This document shows positions 36,997-47,367 of a stretch of DNA of 64,000 nucleotides, piece by piece. Position 1 is the first letter of the stretch. Each line of letters begins with the position of its first letter. A program made the position numbers and the translations under genes. The stretch covers positions 3,410,001 to 3,474,000 of the forward strand of contig NZ_CP137854.1 of assembly GCF_033546935.1 (NCBI RefSeq). Direction: 5' to 3'. The notes beneath the pieces were generated by a model. The model was given only the letters and a program-made list of their open reading frames with translations. It did not search any database and had not been told where the DNA came from. This DNA is from Xylophilus sp. GOD-11R (GTDB lineage: Bacteria > Pseudomonadota > Gammaproteobacteria > Burkholderiales > Burkholderiaceae_C).

Positions 36997-38921
36997 GCCT
37001 TGACCTCCTCGCCCAGCGCCTCGGCGCGCGAGCGTGCGCTGCGCCGGTCGAACAGCTGGCTCGCATAGCCCGCGATGCCCTGCGGAAACAGCAGCACCAG
37101 CAGCAGGATGATGCCGCCGAGCATCGCCCGCCAGTAGTCGGTGTTGCGCGCCACGGTGTCGTGCAGCCAGTTGAAGGTAACCGCGCCCACCACCGGGCCG
37201 GCCAGGGTCTGGATGCCGCCGAGCAGCACCATCACCAGGCCGTCGACCGAGCGGCCCACGCTCATCGTCTCCGGCGAAATGCTGCCCTTGGAGAATGCGA
37301 ACAGCGCGCCCGCCAGCCCCGCCACGCCGCCGGCGATGACGAAGGCCACCCACTGCATGCGCTTGACGTCGATGCCGATGGCGTCGGCCCGCAGGCCGGA
37401 ATCCCGTCCCGCGCGCAGCGCATAACCGAAAGGCGAGAACAGCACGCGCCGCAGCCACAGAATGCCGGCGCCCACCAGCACCAGCGTGAGCCAGTAGTAG
37501 GCGTTCTTGTCGGAGAGCCACTGCGCCGGCCAGACACCGGTCATGCCGTTGCTGCCGCCGGTGAGCTCGTCCCACTGGTAGACGATGGCCCAGGCGATCT
37601 GCGCGAAGGCCAGTGTGAGCATGGCCAGGTACACGCCCGACAGCCGCACCGAGAACCAGCCGAAGACCAGTGCGCCGAGCGCGGCCACCAGCGGCGCGGC
37701 GACCAGCGCGGCTTCCATCGGCAGGCCGGCCGAGCGCACCAGCAGTGCCGCGCCGTACGCCCCCAGGCCGAAGTAGGCGGCGTGGCCGAACGAATGCATG
37801 CCCGCCGGTCCCATGATGAAGTGCAGGCTGACCGCGAACAGCGCCGCGATCATCAGGTCGATGGCCAGCACGGTGACGTAGGGTGCGCTCGCGGCCAGCA
37901 CCGGCAGCAGGGCCAGCACCACCGCCAGCACGCCGACGACCACCAGGTAATGGCGCGCCGGTGGGCGCAGCGGCGCTTCGGGCAGCCCCTGCTGGCGCGA
38001 CACCCCCTGCGGGCGGCCCAATAAGCCCCACGGCCGCCACACCAGCACGGCGGCCATCACCAGGAATTCGACCACCAGCGTGGCCTTGGAAAACGACACG
38101 CTGATGCCGAAGATCTCGACCACGCCGAGCCAGATGCAGATCGCCTTCACCTCGGCGATGAGCAATGCCGCCACGTAGGCACCGGGGATCGAGCCCATGC
38201 CGCCCACCACCACCACCACGAAGGCGGCGCCGATGGCGGTGAGGTCCATGTCGAGCGTGGCAGGTTCGCGCGGCAGCTGCAGCGCGCCGCCCAGGCCGCC
38301 GAGCAGCGCACCCAGCGCAAAGACCGCCGTGAACAGCCAGGCCTGGTTCACGCCGAGGGCGCTGACCATTTCACGGTCCTGCGTGGCGGCGCGCACCAGC
38401 GTGCCCCAGCGGGTGCGGGTGAGCAGCAGCCACAGCAGGCCGAGCACCACCGGCCCCACCACCACCAGGAACAGGTCGTACGACGGAAACTGCCGCCCCA
38501 GAATGGCCACCGAGCCCTTGAGCCCGGGTGCGCGCGGGCCGAGCAGCTCCTCGGGGCCCCAGATCCACAGCGCCGCGTCCTTGATGACCAGCACCAGCGC
38601 GAAGGTGGCCAGCAGCTGAAACAGCTCGGGGGCCTTGTAGATGCGCCGCAGCAGCGTCATCTCGATGAGCGCACCGATCACCGCCACCGCCACCGCCGCC
38701 AGCGGCAGCGCGATCCAGAAACCCGCCGGCCCCGCCACGGCGCTCAGCCCGCCGGCCAGCGAATACGCCACGTACACGCCGAGCATGAAGAACGAGCCGT
38801 GCGCGAAGTTGACGATGCGGGTGACGCCGAAGATCAGCGACAGCCCGGCAGCGACCAGAAATTGCGACGACGCGCCCGCCAGACCGTTGAGCAGCTGAAC
38901 GACGAAACCCGAGACATCCAT
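36993..38921 (-). CDS. Fused LivH-LivM ABC permease
   Basis: 642 residues containing two permease domains. Residues 1 to about 290 are LivH-like (AAGLSLIFGVTRIVNFAHGSFFMLGVY, LIAEVKAICIWLGVV). Residues about 320-630 are LivM-like (GPAGMHSFGHAAYFGLGAYGAALL, LTGGSNGMTGVWP). LivH and LivM are normally separate proteins of about 300 and 400 residues, so here one polypeptide should form the whole channel. It lies 28 bases after the binding-protein gene. Fusions of this kind occur in some Burkholderiales. Confidence 0.93.
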   Translation of the reverse strand: MDVSGFVVQLLNGLAGASSQFLVAAGLSLIFGVTRIVNFAHGSFFMLGVYVAYSLAGGLSAVAGPAGFWIALPLAAVAVAVIGALIEMTLLRRIYKAPELFQLLATFALVLVIKDAALWIWGPEELLGPRAPGLKGSVAILGRQFPSYDLFLVVVGPVVLGLLWLLLTRTRWGTLVRAATQDREMVSALGVNQAWLFTAVFALGALLGGLGGALQLPREPATLDMDLTAIGAAFVVVVVGGMGSIPGAYVAALLIAEVKAICIWLGVVEIFGISVSFSKATLVVEFLVMAAVLVWRPWGLLGRPQGVSRQQGLPEAPLRPPARHYLVVVGVLAVVLALLPVLAASAPYVTVLAIDLMIAALFAVSLHFIMGPAGMHSFGHAAYFGLGAYGAALLVRSAGLPMEAALVAAPLVAALGALVFGWFSVRLSGVYLAMLTLAFAQIAWAIVYQWDELTGGSNGMTGVWPAQWLSDKNAYYWLTLVLVGAGILWLRRVLFSPFGYALRAGRDSGLRADAIGIDVKRMQWVAFVIAGGVAGLAGALFAFSKGSISPETMSVGRSVDGLVMVLLGGIQTLAGPVVGAVTFNWLHDTVARNTDYWRAMLGGIILLLVLLFPQGIAGYASQLFDRRSARSRAEALGEEVKA

Positions 38922-38949
38922 GGATCCGGAACCTTTGGCTGGGTGGAGA

Positions 38950-40167
38950 TCAGTCGGGCGAGCGCGACTTCTTCACGTCGGCGGCCGGCGGCTGGAACCT
39001 GGCGCCGTCGAGGTAGACGTAGTCGACCATCACGCCCTTGCCGCCGTCGTTCTTCGTCTTGCCGACGAAGGCGCCCATGGTCGACTGGTGGTCTTCCGCG
39101 CGGAAGCTCACCGGGCCGAAGGGCGACGAGAACTGCAGGCCGGCGAAGGCTGCCACCAGCTTGGGCGTTTCGGTGCTCTTTGCTTTGGCGATGCCGGCGG
39201 CGGCCGCCTTGATCATGGTGTAGCCGACCACCGAGCCCAGGCGCGGGTAATCTTTGTACTTGGAGTGGTAGGCCAGGAAGAAGGCCTTGTGCTCCGGCGT
39301 CTGGATGCCGTACCACGGGTAGCCGGTGACGATCCAGCCGTTGGGCGCCTCGTCCTTCAGCGGGTCCATGTACTCGGGCTCGCCGGTCAGCACGCTGACC
39401 ACGGCGGTCTTCTCGAACAGGCCGCGGGTATTGCCTTCGCGCACGAACTTGGCGAGGTCCGCGGCGAACAGCACGTTGAAGATGGCGTCGGGCTTGGCAT
39501 CGGCCAGGGCCTGCACCACGCTGCCGGCGTCGAGCTTGCCCAGCGGCGGCGCCTGTTCGGCGACGAACTCCACGTCGGGCTGCGCGGCCTTGAGCAGGGT
39601 CTTGAACGCGGCGACCGCCGACTGGCCGTATTCGTAGTTGGGGTACACGATGGCCCAGCGCTTCTTCTTGAGCTTCACCGCCTCGGGCACCAGCATCGCG
39701 GCCTGCATGTAGGTGCCGGGGCGCAGCCGGTAGGTGTACTGGTTGCCGCCTTGCCAGGTCATCTTGTCGGTGAGCGGCTCGCCGGCCAGGAAGAAGAACT
39801 TCTTCTGCTTGGCGAAGTCGGCCACCGCCAGGCCGGTGTTCGACAGGAAGGTGCCGGCGAGCATGTCGACCTTCTCGCGCGAGACCAGCTCCTCGGCCAT
39901 GCGCACCGCGTCGCCCGGGTTGGCGTTGTCATCGCGGGTGATGACCTCGACCTTCTTGCCGTTGATGCCGCCCGCCGCGTTGATCTCTTCCACCGCCAGT
40001 TCCATGCCCTTCTTGTAGGGCTCGAGGAACGCGGCCTGCGCCTTGTAGCTGTTGATCTCGCCGATCTTCACCACGTTCTGGGCGAAGGCGGGAATCGGCG
40101 CGACAGCGACCGTCACGGCAAGGGCGGCGAAGGCCGACACGGGAATCAGGCGGCGCAGCTGGTTCAT
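38950..40167 (-). CDS. LIV-type ABC solute-binding protein, putative nicotinate/nicotinamide
   Basis: 405 residues with a signal peptide (PVSAFAALAVTVAVAPIPAFA). The mature part is a Peripla_BP_6 domain (VKIGEINSYKAQAAFLEPYKKG, GVMVDYVYLDGARFQ). It captures the substrate of the transporter encoded downstream. The GAGGAGTTTCCTG leader gives a good ribosome site. The substrate is inferred from nicX and nicD upstream and pncA and nicAB downstream on the same strand; aromatic-acid uptake by this family is known. The 102-base gap to nicX may hold an internal promoter. Confidence 0.9.
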   Translation of the reverse strand: MNQLRRLIPVSAFAALAVTVAVAPIPAFAQNVVKIGEINSYKAQAAFLEPYKKGMELAVEEINAAGGINGKKVEVITRDDNANPGDAVRMAEELVSREKVDMLAGTFLSNTGLAVADFAKQKKFFFLAGEPLTDKMTWQGGNQYTYRLRPGTYMQAAMLVPEAVKLKKKRWAIVYPNYEYGQSAVAAFKTLLKAAQPDVEFVAEQAPPLGKLDAGSVVQALADAKPDAIFNVLFAADLAKFVREGNTRGLFEKTAVVSVLTGEPEYMDPLKDEAPNGWIVTGYPWYGIQTPEHKAFFLAYHSKYKDYPRLGSVVGYTMIKAAAAGIAKAKSTETPKLVAAFAGLQFSSPFGPVSFRAEDHQSTMGAFVGKTKNDGGKGVMVDYVYLDGARFQPPAADVKKSRSPD

Positions 40168-40269
40168 CAGGAAACTCCTCGAAGGGTAAAAACCGAAAGC
40201 TCGAAAGCTTTGAACGGCAAAAGGCGGACCGGCGAATCTAGCGTGTTCGAAGCAAGGACCGAACCCGGT

Positions 40270-41304
40270 TCAGTCGTCGAGTACCTTACCGCGCCGCACC
40301 ACGTCCACGCCGTCGAGGCGCACGGTGCAATGGCGCACCGGTATGTCGATGTGGCAGGCCGTGGTGCGGCTGCCGCCGGCTTCGTTGTTGGGGCCGAGCG
40401 AGAACAGGAAATTGCCCTCGAAGGCGCGGGCGTCCATGCCGATGGTGGCCTCCTTGTCGTAGAGCCCCAGCGTCGACCACTTGGCGCGCGGCTGCAGACC
40501 CCAGCCGATGTGCGAGATGGCGTAGGCCTCCGGATCTTCGAAGGATTCCATGTACTCGCGCAGCAGCGCCGCGTCGACGCCACCCTCGATGTGGGTCACA
40601 TAGCCGGCCTCCACCGTGAACTCCATCGGCTCGGCGATGTAGCACTTCTGCGGCAGCAGGATGTCGCCCTTGTCCAGCACGATGCGGCCGTGGGCGGTGT
40701 TGTCGTCGGGGAAGGTGAGCACGAAACCGCTGGGCCAGTGGTCCCAGCGGCCGGGCTCGTCGACGAAGCCGTATTCGCTGATCACCGGGAACTGGCCGAG
40801 CGGGCAATGGAAGTCCATGCCGGCGTCCGACACGATGTGCATGGAACGCGCTGCCTCGATGCGCGCAGCGGCCGCCTTCACCCGCGCACGGTCGCCCTCG
40901 TTGGGCACCATGCGCAGCAATATTTCCGGCGGCTCCACCGCCAGCAATATCCTGGTGCCGGTCTCCAGAATCTCCATCTGCTCGGGCGAGAACAGCAGCG
41001 TCATCAGGTCGAGCACCAGATCACTCGCCTTGAGCATGGCGATGGCCGCGTGGTTGCCGGTGAGCGGCGTGGTGCCCAGGTAGGCCAGCGCGTCGCGGCT
41101 CAGCGCCTTCTCGCCATTGACCGGCGGCAGGTCGAGCCGGTTGACGATGGCACCCATGGTCTGCGCGGCGGTGATCGCGGTCGACATCGTCTGCGGATGG
41201 GTGGACGCGCTGGTCAGCACGGTAATGGTCTGGCCCGGCTCCAGCCGGGACAGCTCCAGCACCTGCTGCCAGGCCAGGACGAGGGCGTGATCGCTGACGG
41301 GCAT
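40270..41304 (-). CDS. nicX: 2,5-dihydroxypyridine 5,6-dioxygenase
   Basis: 344 residues, near the 350 of Pseudomonas NicX. The Fe(II) ligands fall at the same numbers as in the characterised enzyme: His265 (YAISHIGWG), His318 and Asp320 (ACHIDIP). It opens the ring of 2,5-dihydroxypyridine to N-formylmaleamate, the substrate of the next enzyme, NicD. The start at 41304 is 22 bases after the nicD stop. Cytoplasmic; no signal seen. Confidence 0.93.
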   Translation of the reverse strand: MPVSDHALVLAWQQVLELSRLEPGQTITVLTSASTHPQTMSTAITAAQTMGAIVNRLDLPPVNGEKALSRDALAYLGTTPLTGNHAAIAMLKASDLVLDLMTLLFSPEQMEILETGTRILLAVEPPEILLRMVPNEGDRARVKAAAARIEAARSMHIVSDAGMDFHCPLGQFPVISEYGFVDEPGRWDHWPSGFVLTFPDDNTAHGRIVLDKGDILLPQKCYIAEPMEFTVEAGYVTHIEGGVDAALLREYMESFEDPEAYAISHIGWGLQPRAKWSTLGLYDKEATIGMDARAFEGNFLFSLGPNNEAGGSRTTACHIDIPVRHCTVRLDGVDVVRRGKVLDD

Positions 41305-41326
41305 GCGGACTCCTTCGAAGATGGGT

Positions 41327-42160
41327 TCAGGGGTCGAGGGTGGCGCCCAGGAACCCACCGAAAGCTTCGTAGAAGCCTTCCTCGTTGTCCCAGGGAATCA
41401 TGTGGCCGGCACCGGCCACCCGCACCTCGGTGAGGCCGGGCATGGCGAGCTCCATTTCGAAGACCTCGTCCTCGCTCACTACCTCGCCGAGCTCTGCGCT
41501 GATCAGCAGCACCGGCACGTGCAGCTCGGGCAGGTCGGCATGGATGTCGTCGGCGTTCAGGCCTTCGAAGGCGGCGACCACCGCGCTTTCGTCGCAGGTG
41601 GCCAGGCCTTGCACATAGGCAGCCAGCCGCTCGTCGCTCCAGGCAGGATGGAAGACGCGCATGCCCTCCACACCAGCGCCCGACTTGGCCAGGCGAATGC
41701 TTTCGAGCGCGCGTTCGAGGGTCTGCGGATAGGCCCGGCGGCCGGGGCCGGAAAGGGGCGGATCGATCAATGCCAGCTTGTGCAGCCCGGGCGGTTGCCG
41801 TGCGGCGGCATGGATCGCGATGCGCGCGCCCAGTGAATGGCCGACCACCGCCCAGTGCTGCAACTGGAGCTCGGCGGCGAAGGCGTCGAGGTCGGCGGCC
41901 AGGGTGTCGAGCCGGTAGTCGAGCGCGGGCGACGATTCGGACTGGCCACGGCCGCGGATGTCGAGCACATAGGTGTCGAAATGCCGGCCGAAACGCTCGC
42001 CGACGAAGGCCCAGGTGGCTGCGGGACTGGCCAGGCCGGGAACGATGATGACCGTGTCGCGATGCGCGCGATAACCGTCGGCGCCGCCGAAATGCAAAAA
42101 ATGCTGGCGGATACCGTTGGCAGTGACGGTGCCGTCGTGGAGAAAGGTGCTGTCGGTCAT
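41327..42160 (-). CDS. nicD: N-formylmaleamate deformylase (alpha/beta hydrolase)
   Basis: 277 residues of alpha/beta-hydrolase fold. The nucleophile elbow VVGHSLGAR holds Ser109, the oxyanion region is IIVPGLASPAATW, and the C-terminal GAGHMIPWDNEE gives the catalytic His. It releases formate from N-formylmaleamate to give maleamate. It is the first gene of the minus-strand operon, divergent from nicC. GAGGAAAAAGCCC precedes the ATG. Other alpha/beta hydrolases look alike; the coupling with nicX makes the assignment firm. Confidence 0.88.
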   Translation of the reverse strand: MTDSTFLHDGTVTANGIRQHFLHFGGADGYRAHRDTVIIVPGLASPAATWAFVGERFGRHFDTYVLDIRGRGQSESSPALDYRLDTLAADLDAFAAELQLQHWAVVGHSLGARIAIHAAARQPPGLHKLALIDPPLSGPGRRAYPQTLERALESIRLAKSGAGVEGMRVFHPAWSDERLAAYVQGLATCDESAVVAAFEGLNADDIHADLPELHVPVLLISAELGEVVSEDEVFEMELAMPGLTEVRVAGAGHMIPWDNEEGFYEAFGGFLGATLDP

Positions 42161-42290
42161 GGGCTTTTTCCTCGTTTTGTGCGGGCGCGACGAAAAGCGG
42201 TGCGCCCTCCCCGAGGCGAGTGCATCAGGACCGGCGATTTCAGCATGGGCGATGCGAACTCTGCTCGCGCTCGGATCGACAACACAAATA

Positions 42291-43620
<1,330 letters not shown>

Positions 43621-43695
43621 TCCCGCTATCCGCCCGCCTGGGGCTCGCACCTGCGAGGCGACGGCTTCTTCGGGCCTGCTGAGCCGCCGAGGCTC

Positions 43696-44193
43696 CTAGG
43701 GGCTTTCCCCGACCCCACCCATCTTCTGCAGCAGGAACAGCACCGCCACGCGCTCGGCGGGGTTCAGGTCGCCGAAGGTGGCTTCGGTGATTTCCTGGGC
43801 GAAGGGCACGGTCTTGCGGACCAGCGCATCGCCCGCGTCGGTCGCGCGAATCATCACCTTGCGCTTGTCGGCCGGGTCGTGCGTGACCTCGATCAGCTCA
43901 CGCGACCTGAGCCGCTCGACCACGCCGCGCGCGGTGCCCTGGTCGATGGCGGTGGCCCGCACGATGTCGTTGAGCGAGCAGGCGCTACGCTCGCGCACCG
44001 CGCACAGCACCACGAACTGCGCCGCGGTGAGTTGCGAATCGGGAATGCGCTGCTGAAAGACCGCCACGTGCCGCTGGTAGGCGCGCCGCAGCAGATGGCC
44101 GACCTGCTGAGAAAAATCGTAGCCCTGCAGAATGCCGTCGGCGGGATCGGCCGGGGCGCTGACGGTGTCGGACGGTCGGTTTCGCTGGGTCAT
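43696..44193 (-). CDS. nicR: MarR family regulator, NicR-like
   Basis: 165 residues from the ATG at 44193; a start at 44205 is also possible. The winged helix shows LTAAQFVVLCAVRER, LNDIVRATAIDQGTARGVVERL and a DPADKRKVMIRATDAG wing, as in NicR/PecS-like MarR proteins. NicR represses the late nic genes in Pseudomonas and is relieved by 6-hydroxynicotinate. It converges on nicC, with a 75-base gap. That the effector is the same here is inference. Confidence 0.85.
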   Translation of the reverse strand: MTQRNRPSDTVSAPADPADGILQGYDFSQQVGHLLRRAYQRHVAVFQQRIPDSQLTAAQFVVLCAVRERSACSLNDIVRATAIDQGTARGVVERLRSRELIEVTHDPADKRKVMIRATDAGDALVRKTVPFAQEITEATFGDLNPAERVAVLFLLQKMGGVGESP

Positions 44194-44270
44194 GGAATGG
44201 CGCATCGGGGCGACGGCATCGCGGCCGGGGGCGGCAAGCCTACCACCCGACCCGCCGGCGTCGGATTCAA

Positions 44271-44291
44271 GCGTCACAAGACGCGTCACAA
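44271..44291. promoter_or_regulatory. Direct repeat GCGTCACAA x2 upstream of the MarR gene
   Basis: GCGTCACAA at 44271-44279 and 44283-44291 are 12 bases apart, close to one helical turn, in the promoter region of the nicR-like gene. Nearby, TGTTCATACGGTGAA (about 44355-44369) forms a short dyad. The gap 44194-44530 contains these sites and no gene that I can see. Confidence 0.35.
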
Positions 44292-44530
44292 CCAGCCACA
44301 CACGAGACAAATCGCTGCTTTTGTGGCTCTATACTGAGGTTTGACAGGGACGCGTGTTCATACGGTGAACGCGACGGCCCGCACAGCCCCCATATTTGCC
44401 GTCGGAGACTGACGTTGCTGCTTTGGACCCTGGAACACCCGGTGGGCGACGAGACTCATGAGCGAAGTCCGGTGATCGCGGCCGGCGCAGCCGACGAACG
44501 GACCACGACAAGCCGAACCCGGAGGTCGGA

Positions 44531-45970
44531 ATGGACGGCCGGGTAAAGCCGCTTTCGTCCGAGCGGCGCCTCATCTATTTCCTGGTGCCGTTCCTGATCG
44601 CGTTCCAGATCGGGGCCTTCGCGCTGATGTGGTTCGCCAACCGCCGCATCGCCACCGACAAGCTCGAGGACGAGCTCGAATCCAGTTCGCAGGTCTTCAA
44701 GTACGCCATCGCCCAGCGCAGCGAATACCTCAAGCAGGCCACCGACCTGGTGGCCAAGGACTACGGTTTCCGCGAGGCGGTGTCGAGCAATTCGCGGCCC
44801 ACCATCGAGTCGGCGCTGAAGAACCAGAACGTGCGCATGGGCTCGAGCCTGACCGTGCTCTCCACGCTCGACGATGCGGTGTCGGGCAAGTCGATGTCGC
44901 AGACCACCGGCTTCCTGGCCGACTATCCCGGCCTGAGCGATGCCTCGCTCGCCGCGCAGGTGCAGGCGGTGCAGCCCGGCCAGAGCGCCCTGCGCGCACT
45001 GCGACTCGACACCGACGTGAACGTGCTCTACCAGTGGGTGAAGACCGTGGTGCGCACGCCCGCGCCCAGCGCCCACCTGTCCTTCGCTTTCAAGATCGAC
45101 GACCAGATCGCGGCCCAGTTCCGCCAGATCACCAATTCGGACTTCGTCTTCCTTTCGCGCGAGGGCGACGGCCCGTGGACCATCCAGGCCTCGTCCTACG
45201 ACCCCGAGACGCAGGGCGCCATGGTGTCGAAGTTCACCAATCTGCAGGAAGGCTTCTGGTCGATGCGGGCCGGCGCGAACAGCTACCGCATGCTGACCGT
45301 GGAACTGGGCCGCAGCGGCAATTCGCGGGTGGTGGCGGTGGTGGGCCAGTCGCTCGAAGAGGCCATGGCCACCTTCGTGAAGCTGGAGCGCATCTTCACC
45401 GTGCTGATCGTGTTCAATGTGCTGCTGTCGGTGATCGCGGTCTACCGGGTCACCAACAAGATCGTGGCGCCGCTCGACAAGGTGGCCTACCAGGACAGCC
45501 TGACCCGCCTGGCCAATCGCCGCCTGTTCGAGCTGAACCTGCAGCTGGCCTCCGAAAACCTGAAGGCGCTCGGCCGCGGCTACAGCCTGATGGTGATGGA
45601 CCTGAACAAGTTCAAGGCGATCAACGACACCCTGGGCCACGCCGCCGGCGACCAAGTGCTGCAGGAGGCGGCGCGCCGCATCCAGGGCATTCTGCGGAGT
45701 TCGGACACCGTGGCGCGGCTGGGCGGCGACGAGTTCGCGGTGCTGCTCATCACCAACGACCGCCACAAGGCCAGCGAGATCGCCGCGATGATCGTCGACC
45801 GGGTGCGCCAGCCGATGACGCTGGCCGACGGCAAGGTGGTGGACGTGGGCGTGAGCATCGGGGTGGCGCGCGCGCCGGAGAACGGCACCGCGACCGAGGA
45901 GCTGCTGCACCTGGCCGACGAAGCCATGTACGCGGCGAAAGTCCGCGCCTGCGGCTTTACTTTCGCGTGA
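44531..45970 (+). CDS. Membrane diguanylate cyclase with periplasmic sensor
   Basis: 479 residues. A membrane helix (LIYFLVPFLIAFQIGAFALMW) is followed by an extracytoplasmic region of about 250 residues with a Cache-like shape, then a second helix (IFTVLIVFNVLLSVIAVY). The C-terminal GGDEF domain has the intact LGGDEFAVLL site and an RSSD inhibitory site five residues before it, so it should make c-di-GMP with product feedback. The ligand is unknown. It stands alone, after the nicR promoter region and converging with a CoA-transferase gene. Confidence 0.92.
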   Translation: MDGRVKPLSSERRLIYFLVPFLIAFQIGAFALMWFANRRIATDKLEDELESSSQVFKYAIAQRSEYLKQATDLVAKDYGFREAVSSNSRPTIESALKNQNVRMGSSLTVLSTLDDAVSGKSMSQTTGFLADYPGLSDASLAAQVQAVQPGQSALRALRLDTDVNVLYQWVKTVVRTPAPSAHLSFAFKIDDQIAAQFRQITNSDFVFLSREGDGPWTIQASSYDPETQGAMVSKFTNLQEGFWSMRAGANSYRMLTVELGRSGNSRVVAVVGQSLEEAMATFVKLERIFTVLIVFNVLLSVIAVYRVTNKIVAPLDKVAYQDSLTRLANRRLFELNLQLASENLKALGRGYSLMVMDLNKFKAINDTLGHAAGDQVLQEAARRIQGILRSSDTVARLGGDEFAVLLITNDRHKASEIAAMIVDRVRQPMTLADGKVVDVGVSIGVARAPENGTATEELLHLADEAMYAAKVRACGFTFA

Positions 45971-46028
45971 AGGTACGCAGCAGCTTCACCGTGGCCGGAC
46001 AGGCGCCGTGGCGGGGCCCGTCGTCCGG

Positions 46029-47243
46029 CTACACGATGCCCTGGGCTCGCAGCGCCTCGATTTCGCCAGCGCTTAAGCCGAGCATCTCCCCCAGCACGCT
46101 CTCGGTGTGCTCGCCCAGGTAGGGCGGAGCGCGGTCGTAGTCGATCGGGCTGGCCGACAGGCGCATGGGGCTGGCCACGGTGGGCACCTCCTGCGTGCCG
46201 CGTCGCGCGGTCTTGCGCAGTCCGCGTGCGCGCACCTGCGGATCGTCGAACGCCTGGGCGATGTTGTTGATCGGTCCGCCCGGCACGCCGCGCGCTTCGA
46301 GGCCGGCCATGAAGTCCGCGCTGGTGAAGCCGCGGCTGGCCTGCTCGATCAGCGCGACCAGCTCGACCCGGTGGCGCACCCGGTCGGCGTTGCTGCGAAA
46401 ACGCGCGTCCTGCGCCCATTCGGCATGGCCCAGGCATTCGCACAGCCGCGCGAACTGGCCGTCGTTGCCGGCCGCCACGATGACGTGGCCGTCGGCGGTG
46501 GGAAAGCTCTGATAGGGAACGATGGTGGCGTGGCCGTTGCCCATGCGCCCGGGAATGTCGCCGGCCACCAGGTATTGCATGGCCTGGTTGGACATGAGCG
46601 CGATCTGCACGTCGAGCAGCGCCATGTCGATGTGCTGGCCTTCGCCCGTGCGCTCGCGCTGGTGGAGCGCGGCCAGGATGGAGCTAGTGGCGTAGAGGCC
46701 GGTGGCCAGGTCGACGATGGCCACGCCGCTCTTCTGCGGACCGCCGCCGGGCAGGTCGTCGCGCTCGCCGGTGATGCTCATCATGCCGCCCATGCCCTGC
46801 AGCAGGAAGTCGTAGCCGGCACGGTGGGCGTAGGGGCCGTCCTGGCCGAAGCCGGTGATGGAGCAGTAGATGAGCCGGGGAAAACGCGCGCGCAGCGTGG
46901 CGTGGTCGAGGCCGTAGCGCGCCAGGCCGCCGACCTTGTAGTTCTCCACCAGCACGTCGGCCTTGGCCGCTAGCGCCAGCACCAGCGCCTGGCCTTGCGC
47001 GCGCGACATGTCGATGGTGATGGAGCGCTTGCCGCGATTGCCGGCGAGGTAGTAGGTGGCGTCGCGCCGGCCGGGCTCGGCGCCGTCGATGAAGGGCGGG
47101 CCCCAGGCGCGGGTGTCGTCGCCCTTGCCGGGAATCTCCACCTTGACGACGTTGGCGCCCAGGTCGGCGAGGTTCTGCGTGGCCCAGGGACCGGCGAGCA
47201 CGCGGCTCAGATCGAGAACGGTGATGTCGGAAAGGGCTTTCAT
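46029..47243 (-). CDS. Family III CoA-transferase (CaiB/BaiF type)
   Basis: 404 residues from the ATG at 47243. LDLSRVLAGPWATQNLADLGANVVKVE, LVENYKVGGLARYGLD, SITGFGQDGP and AGYDFLLQGMGG, with the catalytic Asp, are the standard blocks. Members move CoA between carboxylic acids such as formate/oxalate or succinate/other acids. No acyl-CoA dehydrogenase or hydratase gene is adjacent, so the acid is not known. It is divergent from dusC across a 124-base gap. Confidence 0.92.
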   Translation of the reverse strand: MKALSDITVLDLSRVLAGPWATQNLADLGANVVKVEIPGKGDDTRAWGPPFIDGAEPGRRDATYYLAGNRGKRSITIDMSRAQGQALVLALAAKADVLVENYKVGGLARYGLDHATLRARFPRLIYCSITGFGQDGPYAHRAGYDFLLQGMGGMMSITGERDDLPGGGPQKSGVAIVDLATGLYATSSILAALHQRERTGEGQHIDMALLDVQIALMSNQAMQYLVAGDIPGRMGNGHATIVPYQSFPTADGHVIVAAGNDGQFARLCECLGHAEWAQDARFRSNADRVRHRVELVALIEQASRGFTSADFMAGLEARGVPGGPINNIAQAFDDPQVRARGLRKTARRGTQEVPTVASPMRLSASPIDYDRAPPYLGEHTESVLGEMLGLSAGEIEALRAQGIV

Positions 47244-47367
47244 GGGCGATGCGGACACGGGCGATGCGGGGTAGCTCAAGAGACGGCGACCCTAACCCGG
47301 AAGCCGGGGAGTCGTCATCGGTAGCTGTACGGGTGAACCGCGCTGTCGGGGACAATCGCCGGCTCCC

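Noticed and set aside
44341..44370. Sigma-70 promoter beginning TTGACA upstream of the diguanylate cyclase
   Set aside because: TTGACA is perfect, but no acceptable -10 box lies 16-18 bases downstream.
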